A stretch of 8,817 bases of DNA. Origin: Spartobacteria bacterium. GTDB lineage: Bacteria > Verrucomicrobiota > Verrucomicrobiia > Chthoniobacterales > UBA10450. Location of the stretch: the NCBI GenBank assembly GCA_003445855.1, contig DMCG01000041.1, forward strand, positions 1-8,817. Reading direction: 5' to 3'. The notes below the pieces were generated by a model, which saw only the letters and a list, made by a program, of their open reading frames with translations, was not told the DNA's origin and ran no database searches. The translations under genes were made by a program, and so were the position numbers. Of the stretch, positions 1 through 4,438 are shown piece by piece (position 1 is the first letter of the stretch; every line of letters starts with the position of its first letter).

Positions 1-156
1 ACTGATCTGCGCAAAGCGATGATTTACGGCAGCGTGCTCGCCAGTTTCGCGGTGGAAGCGTTCAGTCTCGAGCGATTGCGCAAACTCTCCATGGACGAAA
101 TCAAAGAGCGCTATGAGACATTCAAACTCATGAGCCAATTCGAAATCTCGGCTTGA
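1..156 (+). CDS. C-terminal end of a probable PfkB-family sugar/nucleoside kinase (partial, cut by window start)
   Basis: Reading frame 1 is open from the first base to a TGA at 154-156 and gives the last 51 residues of a protein whose beginning lies outside the window. The tail has the pattern LRKAMIYGSVLASFAVEAFS followed by an amphipathic stretch ending in YETFKLMSQFEISA. From memory this resembles the C-terminal helix of PfkB/ribokinase-type carbohydrate kinases of soil bacteria, where a small-residue-rich helix (YGSVLASFAVE) packs behind the ATP site and is followed by a Leu/Arg-rich closing helix. The diagnostic GAGD catalytic-base motif would lie upstream and cannot be seen, so the family call rests on the tail alone. 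Such enzymes phosphorylate a sugar or nucleoside with ATP in the cytoplasm; the substrate cannot be told. No terminator with a T-run follows; a degenerate inverted repeat begins 34 bases after the stop. Confidence 0.6.
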   Translation, partial: TDLRKAMIYGSVLASFAVEAFSLERLRKLSMDEIKERYETFKLMSQFEISA

Positions 157-190
157 TGGTTCGATCGTCGGTTTCCAAGACCCCATTTCT

Positions 191-278
191 CGCACAGAGG
201 GCACAACGGACACAACGGACCCAAAATGCGATGCAACTAAAAGAGAATTACCTTTGTGACCTTGGTGGCCTTGGTGCG
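191..278. repeat. Degenerate inverted repeat with 9-base internal periodicity
   Basis: The left arm (191-218, starting CGCACAGAGG) and right arm (251-278, ending GGTGCG) are reverse complements at 21 of 28 positions by hand alignment, around a 32-base A-rich centre. Each arm also contains a tandem 9-mer: CACAACGGA twice on the left, CCTTGGTGG/CCTTGGTGC on the right. No reading frame or initiation signal accompanies it. It lies between the kinase stop and the 3' end of tRNA-Arg and resembles the interspersed spacer repeats I associate with Verrucomicrobiota. It may act as a hairpin in transcripts, but the lack of a T-run argues against a simple intrinsic terminator. Confidence 0.6.
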
Positions 279-297
279 AAGTGCAGAAGAAAAGAAG

Positions 298-371
298 CGC
301 GCCCGTGAAGATTCGAACTTCAAACCTTCTGATCCGTAGTCAGATGCTCTATCCAGTTGAGCTACGGGCGC
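298..371 (-). tRNA. tRNA-Arg (anticodon ACG)
   Basis: The minus strand folds into a complete 74-base cloverleaf. The acceptor stem GCGCCCG/CGGGCGC pairs at all seven positions and the discriminator base is G. The D arm is GCTC/GAGC with a GG pair in its loop, and the anticodon stem TCTGA/TCAGA encloses the loop CTACGGA, giving anticodon ACG. The variable region is five bases (AGGTT). The T arm is TGAAG/CTTCA with the standard loop TTCGAAT. The encoded 3' end continues CTT, so CCA is not encoded and must be added by nucleotidyltransferase. A34 in an ACG anticodon is normally deaminated to inosine by TadA so that one tRNA reads CGU, CGC and CGA. The gene stands alone, flanked by two inverted repeats. 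Confidence 0.96.
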
Positions 372-420
372 TGAAAGCAGGCTAATTTGCGGAGGAAGGC
401 GCGGGCGTCAACCAGTGGCG

Positions 421-533
421 GAAGAAGAAACCGTCGAACTTCCAACGTCCAACATCCAACGTCGAAGTCAGAAACCCCTTTCTTTGAATTCGATATTGGG
501 CGTTCAGCGTTGGACGTTCGGCGTTTCTTCTGC
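421..533. repeat. Degenerate inverted repeat built from CCAACGT-like heptamers
   Basis: The left arm (421-453) and right arm (502-533) align as reverse complements at about 26 of 33 columns, with one gap. The left side carries successive heptamer-like units TCCAACG, TCCAACA, TCCAACG. The right side carries the complementary GCGTTGGACGTTCGGCGT series. The centre contains a CCCCTTTCTTTGAATTCGATATTGGG segment that does not pair. Translated by accident, such units give peptides rich in NAERPTLNAQ-like residues, a familiar sign of this repeat type in predicted proteomes. The repeat ends 12 bases before the GTG start of the following glycosyltransferase gene, so it fills that gene's whole 5' region. 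Confidence 0.65.
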
Positions 534-544
534 TTCTTCTTCGC

Positions 545-1690
545 GTGACGATTTTTCTCGGCTGCGGGTTTGCGGCGAAGTATCGGGAGGGTGGTGGGAA
601 TTTTTCGGTGCCGCTGCAATGGATGCTTGGACTACGCCGATTGAAACTCGACGCGATCTGGCTGGAATTGCTGCCGGCAACGAAGGATTCGCGCGACGAT
701 CGAGCTAAGATCGACAATTTCCAACGGCAGTTGCGGGAGCACGGTCTCGCCGGTCGCTACTGTCTGCTTTACCAGAGACCGGCCAATGACGTCCACGATC
801 TGGACACGATTCGTTGCATCGGCATTTCGAAGCGCCAATTGCTCGATCGCCTGGCCGGGCCGAACGTGCTGCTCAATCTCAGTTATTCGATCCATCCGCC
901 GTTGTTGCTGCAGTTTGAGCGGCGAATTTTTTGCGATCTCGATCCGAGCGAAATTTTTTACTGGATGACCAGGACAGAAATGGGCCAATCGAACCACCAC
1001 GAGTTTTGGACGATCGGGCTCAACGTTCACAGCCCGGACTGCCGGTTGCCTGAGTCGCGCCTGAAATGGAAAACGTTTTATCCGCTCGTGGACACTGAAT
1101 TCTTCCGGCGTCAGCCGCGTCCGCGTTCGTCGAAGTTTACGACAATCGGTCAATGGTATTGGAGTGGGGCGGTTGAAGTTGCGGGAGAATTTCCGGATTT
1201 ATCGAAGAAATTTGCGTTCGAAAAATATCTCGATCTTCCGATAGACGTGCCAGAAGCGCGGTTCGAACTGGCAATGAATATCAACGCTAATGACGCCGAG
1301 AGAACGCGTCTGCCAGAACGCGGGTGGCACATTGTCGATCCGCACCGGGTCGCGCGAACACCGAGGAAATATCGGAGCTACATCGGGAGCGCGCTCGCCG
1401 AATTCACAGCGATCAAGGGCGTAGACGTTGCGTGGCAAACAGGTTGGCTCAGCGATCGGGCGGCGAGCTTCCTCGCCTCAGGACGGCCAGTCGTCACCGA
1501 AGACACCGGCGCTACGAAGTATCTTCCGCTGGAAAGCGGCTTCCGCTTTGTCGACGGGCAGGACGAAGCCGCCGCCGCGGTAAAAGAAGTCCTCTCGGAT
1601 TGGCCAAAGCTCTCAAGGCAGGCACGGCGATGTGCGGTGGAAGTTTTCGATTCCACGAGGAACCTTCGTAAGATTGTCGATCTTTCGTAG
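545..1690 (+). CDS. GT-B-like glycosyltransferase family protein
   Basis: This 381-residue protein looks like a divergent GT-B glycosyltransferase, which would move a sugar from a nucleotide-sugar donor to an unknown acceptor in the cytoplasm. Near the N-terminus, FLGCGFAAKYREGGGNFSVP, then LGLRRLKLDAIWLE, matches a first Rossmann strand, a glycine-rich loop and the second strand. In the C-terminal half are GWLSDRA (300-306) and GRPVVTEDTG (313-322), the probable donor-binding part. From about residue 240 on it aligns with the protein encoded at 7624-8796: both share FELA-NI, a GW pair, YR-YI, EFT--K, GW-SDR, A-GRPV and a following T-G. GTG at 545 is the first usual start after an in-frame stop at 485-487; I see no Shine-Dalgarno sequence, because an inverted repeat precedes it. 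The TAG stop lies inside another inverted repeat. Acceptor and donor are unknown. Confidence 0.75.
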   Translation: MTIFLGCGFAAKYREGGGNFSVPLQWMLGLRRLKLDAIWLELLPATKDSRDDRAKIDNFQRQLREHGLAGRYCLLYQRPANDVHDLDTIRCIGISKRQLLDRLAGPNVLLNLSYSIHPPLLLQFERRIFCDLDPSEIFYWMTRTEMGQSNHHEFWTIGLNVHSPDCRLPESRLKWKTFYPLVDTEFFRRQPRPRSSKFTTIGQWYWSGAVEVAGEFPDLSKKFAFEKYLDLPIDVPEARFELAMNINANDAERTRLPERGWHIVDPHRVARTPRKYRSYIGSALAEFTAIKGVDVAWQTGWLSDRAASFLASGRPVVTEDTGATKYLPLESGFRFVDGQDEAAAAVKEVLSDWPKLSRQARRCAVEVFDSTRNLRKIVDLS

Positions 1691-1743
1691 CGTAAGCTTC
1701 CAGCTTGCGAATCAAAAAGACGCAAGTTGGAAACTTGCGCCAC
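1687..1743. repeat. Inverted repeat overlapping the stop codon of the upstream gene
   Basis: The arms at 1687-1709 and 1721-1743 are reverse complements at 19 of 23 positions, with an 11-base A-rich loop. All four differences are transitions, so in the plus-strand RNA two of them become G-U pairs. Each arm is itself a small palindrome: AAGCT-TCC-AGCTT in the left, CAAGT-TGGAA-ACTTG in the right. The TAG stop of the glycosyltransferase (1688-1690) is made by the first bases of the left arm. The hairpin may protect the 3' end of that mRNA or slow transcription; no T-run follows the right arm. Confidence 0.7.
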
Positions 1744-1808
1744 ATTTCAAGAAAGAAGCTTGATTCGCCGTTGCAAAACGATTTTTGGGTGTTACTCGTT
1801 GTCCCGTT

Positions 1809-2093
1809 ATGGCTGATTTGATGAAAGCAGATGAGCTGAAGGCCCGCATGAAAAAGGTCCCGGAGTGGGAGTTGGAAAAGAAGCATATCGAACGGACTTT
1901 TGAGTTCGATGATTTTGCCGATGCGATCGATTTTGTGAATGCCGTGGCCGAAGTGGCGGAGGACGAAGAACATCATCCCGACATCGATATTCGCTACAAT
2001 AAAGTGCGGCTGGTTCTTTCGACCCACAGTAAAGGCGGTCTGACCGAGCTGGATTTCGCGCTCGCGGAACGAATCGATACATTGTCGGAATAA
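1809..2093 (+). CDS. Pterin-4a-carbinolamine dehydratase (4a-hydroxytetrahydrobiopterin dehydratase, PCD/DCoH family)
   Basis: The 94-residue protein fits the full family signature E-x3-H-H-P-x5-Y-x9-H-x8-D. E51 precedes H55, H56 and P57, then come Y63, H73 and D82, with the conserved YNKV and THSKGGLT segments between. The family dehydrates 4a-hydroxytetrahydropterin to the quinonoid dihydropterin after aromatic amino acid hydroxylation. In bacteria without a neighbouring hydroxylase, members are also linked to molybdopterin or carboxysome functions. No phenylalanine hydroxylase lies here, so the cellular role stays open. The length is normal for the family. I chose ATG 1809; an in-frame TTG at 1785 would add eight residues (MGVTRCPV) that do not look like family sequence. 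ATG 1821 is also possible. No clear Shine-Dalgarno sequence is seen. A small membrane-protein frame follows after 9 bases, suggesting co-transcription. Confidence 0.93.
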   Translation: MADLMKADELKARMKKVPEWELEKKHIERTFEFDDFADAIDFVNAVAEVAEDEEHHPDIDIRYNKVRLVLSTHSKGGLTELDFALAERIDTLSE

Positions 2094-2102
2094 ATTCCGG
2101 GG

Positions 2103-2261
2103 ATGGAATCGCGAGACGAAGGGCGAAGATCGACAACGCGCCTTTGGATTGCAACCGCCGCGGTCATTTTGGTTCTGGTCGCGGCTTGGAAGTTTATCGA
2201 CTACCGGATGCAACCGCCGCCGCCACCGCACAAGATCGTCGCGCCCACTGCGGCGCCATAA
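2103..2261 (+). CDS. Small single-pass membrane protein, 52 residues
   Basis: ATG 2103 opens a 52-codon frame ending with TAA 2259-2261, nine bases after the dehydratase stop. The product has a charged N-terminus (MESRDEGRRSTTR) and a hydrophobic segment LWIATAAVILVLVAAW at about residues 14-29. After this come KFIDYR, a run of five prolines and a short Pro/Ala tail. The positive charges before the segment suggest N-in topology, with the proline-rich tail outside the inner membrane. GGGG lies directly before the ATG, too close to be a good ribosome site, so translation may be coupled to the upstream gene. I do not recognise a family. It might be a chance frame, but the clean transmembrane segment, tight spacing and stop just before a palindrome cluster support a real gene. 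Confidence 0.55.
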   Translation: MESRDEGRRSTTRLWIATAAVILVLVAAWKFIDYRMQPPPPPHKIVAPTAAP

Positions 2262-2271
2262 CTTTTTGAAG

Positions 2272-2349
2272 CGGCGCTCTATGAGCGCCGGCATCTGGTT
2301 TTCGGCGGTCATAGACGCCGCGACCGGGCTGCATTCGGTCGGTGGCGTC
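2272..2349. repeat. Cluster of GC-rich palindromes between convergent genes
   Basis: First, CGGCGCTC-TAT-GAGCGCCG (2272-2290) is a perfect 8-bp stem with a 3-base loop. Second, CGGCGGTC-ATA-GACGCCG (2303-2320) is a 7-bp stem with one bulged G. Third, GACGCC (2314-2319) can instead pair with GGCGTC (2344-2349), reinforced by GACCG (2322-2326) with CGGTC (2336-2340), so the second and third structures are mutually exclusive. The cluster starts 11 bases after the small membrane-protein stop and ends 21 bases before the end of the DUF5069 gene. It could therefore act as a transcription end for both convergent units, although neither side has a strong T-run. Confidence 0.65.
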
Positions 2350-2370
2350 TCGAAAGAAACGCCCGCAACT

Positions 2371-2850
2371 TCAGTGCGAAATAACTAACGAGCGGCCTTC
2401 ATCGGCATCAATAAAGGTGAACATCGTCTCAATCTCGGACCGGCCAGCCATGCCGGCTTCTTTCTTGCGGCGTTTGAGCGTCTCAGAGACTTCGTCGCTC
2501 CAGCCCCGCTTACGCATGAATTCATTCCAGACATAAATTTCATCCTCGGATGGCTGCCGGCCCATACTGAAACACCATTGGAGAATTTCTTCATCAGTCC
2601 CGCCCTGCTTCATTTGTTCGACTAATTGCTTATAGTTGACGCGCAAAAACGCGACGCAGCGCTCATCAAAACCCCGGCCGAGGTTCGCCTGATAATCCGG
2701 AGGCAATTCGCCTTTGGCATGAGCGCGAATTTTGTCCAACATGCGGGCGAAATAGACTAATCCGCCCACCTGCACGAACGGACTGCGAAGGCCCAAGTCT
2801 CTCATGCAGAAATCATTTTGCCCAGTTTCCAAATCGTTTTCAAGCCTCAT
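2371..2850 (-). CDS. DUF5069 domain-containing protein
   Basis: This is a 159-residue cytoplasmic protein of unknown function. Residues about 18-95 carry the DUF5069 pattern as I recall it: DLGLRSP, then GGLVYFARMLDKIRAHAKGELP, a DYQANLG stretch, and a CVAFLRVNYKQL segment. A helical part EEILQWCFSMGRQPSEDEI-WNEFM then follows, which is also typical of the family. There is no signal peptide or membrane segment. The C-terminal half is strongly charged (SETLKRRKKE). The ATG at 2850 is supported by GGAAG five bases upstream on the minus strand (2856-2860), one of the few clear Shine-Dalgarno sequences in the window. The gene is divergent from the Dop/PafA-like gene across 67 bp, which must hold promoters for both if both are expressed from here. 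No catalytic motif can be named. Confidence 0.85.
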   Translation of the reverse strand: MRLENDLETGQNDFCMRDLGLRSPFVQVGGLVYFARMLDKIRAHAKGELPPDYQANLGRGFDERCVAFLRVNYKQLVEQMKQGGTDEEILQWCFSMGRQPSEDEIYVWNEFMRKRGWSDEVSETLKRRKKEAGMAGRSEIETMFTFIDADEGRSLVISH

Positions 2851-2917
2851 GCGCGCTTCCGGCGGTGGCGTGCGATTTTTTGATGATTGCCCCTTGTCCG
2901 CCGCACAACGGTGAGAG

Positions 2918-4393
2918 ATGGTCGCTAAGATGGATCGGGTCGTCGGAATAGAAACTGAGTACGGCTGTCTGCTCAGCGAAGAAGACGCGCACGATAATTC
3001 CGAGGCCTGGCCAGCGAAGGTTAAGAATTACCTTTTTCGAAAAGCCCAGATCGGAACGATCGATCTCCACTATCGCGATTATGAGGAACCGCCCGGCAAT
3101 GGCGGGTTCCTTCTTAATGGCGGTCGTCTCTATCTCGATATGGGGCACATTGAGTACGCGTCGCCGGAATGTTTGCATCTGCGTGATTTGGTCACCTACG
3201 ATTTAGCCGGTGACGAGTTACTCCAATCGTCTCTCGCCGCCTTGGGCGCCGCCGGCCACGTCTCGTTTATCAAGAACAATATCGACCATCACACCGGCGC
3301 CACTTTTGGTTGCCATGAGAATTATTTGATGAAACGGGAGGCGCAATTCACGCCGCCGATCCTTGGGACGCTTCTTACTTTTCTGGCGACGAGGCAGATC
3401 TTCACCGGTGCGGGCCGCGTCGGCCAGGCCAACCCGCTGGCGTTCGATTTTGAACCGCCGAAGCAGGAGGCGCAGGTCGATTTTCAACTGAGCCAGCGCG
3501 CCGATCACATCGTCAATGACATCTACCAGTGGGTCCAATTCAATCGCGCCATTATCAACGCCCGCGATGAACCGCTGGCCGACTACCGGAAATATCGGCG
3601 GCTTCATTTGCTCATCGGCGACTCAAACATGAGTCCATTCGCCACTGCGCTCAAGATCGGCACAACGGCTTGCGTGCTGTCACTCCTCGAAGATGGCCGC
3701 TTGCCACGGAATCTTATCTTGACCGACGCGGTCCAGAGCACACGCGACATTTCGCGTGACCCCAGCGGACGTTGGATTGTCGATCTTGAAAACGGCGAAA
3801 CGATCGGCGCGCTCGACGTGCAATGGCAATTTTACGATCTCGCGCAAAAACGTTTTCGAAACCGCAGCGCGGAAACGAATTGGCTGCTTGAAAGCTGGAG
3901 CTTTGTTCTCGAGGCACTCGAGCGAAACCCTTACTCATTGATTGGCGGCGTCGATTGGATCACGAAGAAGTGGCTGCTCGAGATATTGATCGAGTCGGAA
4001 GGATTGAGTTGGAACGATCCGTGGCTGCAAAGTGTGGATCTCGAATATCACAACATCAATCCGGACCGCGGATTGTTTTTCGGGGTCACTCCGGGCAAAC
4101 GAATCCTTGAGTGGAACAACAGCGTGCGCCGCCAGGATGCGACCCATACCCCTCCGGCCAATACTCGCGCCTCCGGCCGCGCTCGCGCGGTGGCCGGCTT
4201 CCAACAGCGCAATCAGTCCTACGTCATCAACTGGGATTCCATCGCCTGCGACAGTCGCGATTTTCTCGTGATGGGCGATCCGTTCAAGACCTACAACGAA
4301 GAAGTCGCAAACTTTTTGAATGCGCCGCGCCGTATTTCACAAGGCAGCGAAGATGACGGCGAACTTTCTGAAAATAAAACGGCGCTCGAATGA
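2918..4393 (+). CDS. Dop/PafA-family enzyme (PafA2/depupylase-like carboxylate-amine ligase fold)
   Basis: This 491-residue protein belongs to the glutamine-synthetase-like family that attaches (PafA) or removes/deamidates (Dop) the small modifier Pup or its relative UBact. Visible active-site features are GIETEYG (10-16, metal-binding E12 and E14) and NGGRLYLDMGH with D74 at the catalytic-base position. Further on are KNN-D (119-123), GCHENYL (131-137), an FTGAGRVG loop, NARDEP, RRLHLLIGDSN (227-237) and ISRDPSGR. FTGAGRVG and ISRDPS look Dop-like, whereas GCHENYL, IGDSNMS and a C-terminal MGDPFKTYNEEV look PafA-like. The spacer between the metal motif and LYLD is about 50 residues, between the short PafA and long Mycobacterium Dop versions. 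GAGAG before ATG 2918 leaves no spacing; ATG 2930 (MDRVVG) may be the true start, matching the usual N-terminus. The acidic tail is not conserved. No Pup/UBact, proteasome or Mpa/ARC gene is in the window. Confidence 0.9.
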   Translation: MVAKMDRVVGIETEYGCLLSEEDAHDNSEAWPAKVKNYLFRKAQIGTIDLHYRDYEEPPGNGGFLLNGGRLYLDMGHIEYASPECLHLRDLVTYDLAGDELLQSSLAALGAAGHVSFIKNNIDHHTGATFGCHENYLMKREAQFTPPILGTLLTFLATRQIFTGAGRVGQANPLAFDFEPPKQEAQVDFQLSQRADHIVNDIYQWVQFNRAIINARDEPLADYRKYRRLHLLIGDSNMSPFATALKIGTTACVLSLLEDGRLPRNLILTDAVQSTRDISRDPSGRWIVDLENGETIGALDVQWQFYDLAQKRFRNRSAETNWLLESWSFVLEALERNPYSLIGGVDWITKKWLLEILIESEGLSWNDPWLQSVDLEYHNINPDRGLFFGVTPGKRILEWNNSVRRQDATHTPPANTRASGRARAVAGFQQRNQSYVINWDSIACDSRDFLVMGDPFKTYNEEVANFLNAPRRISQGSEDDGELSENKTALE

Positions 4394-4438
4394 AAGATCG
4401 ACAATCACCGATGCCCGGTCATTCCAATCGTTCGAGCG
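4383..4438. terminator. Possible bidirectional hairpin joining the ends of two convergent genes
   Basis: CGCTCGAA (4383-4390) and TTCGAGCG (4431-4438) are perfect inverted copies. Pairing extends inward through one wobble and two more base pairs. Each arm lies in the last codons of one convergent gene: the Dop/PafA-like gene ends at 4393 and the HtrA-like gene at 4419. A smaller ACCG-ATGCC-CGGT stem (4407-4419) lies inside the loop. With only 25 bases between the two stop codons, this is the only place for shared termination. There is no T-run on either strand, so intrinsic termination is not established. Confidence 0.3.

Noticed and set aside
298..371. tRNA gene as the attachment site of an integrated element
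   Set aside because: No integrase, no second copy of the tRNA 3' end and no change in gene character are visible within the window.
436..466. Short regularly spaced CCAACGT-like units as a CRISPR array
   Set aside because: The units are 7-9 bases and contiguous, without spacers of 25-40 bases, and there are no cas genes.
632..1153. Minus-strand open frame of 173 codons
   Set aside because: It is a shadow of the plus-strand glycosyltransferase, which has matching conserved blocks in a second copy elsewhere in the window.
1512..2312. Minus-strand open frame of 266 codons spanning the glycosyltransferase end, the repeat and the dehydratase
   Set aside because: It runs through the inverted repeat and opposite the full pterin dehydratase signature. 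Its product shows repeat-derived peptide and no recognisable family.
2094..2918. A small Pup/UBact-like modifier gene near the Dop-like gene
   Set aside because: No short frame here or in the 4394-4418 spacer ends in a Gly-Gly-Gln/Glu type tail; the 52-residue frame at 2103-2261 is a membrane protein ending in Ala-Pro.
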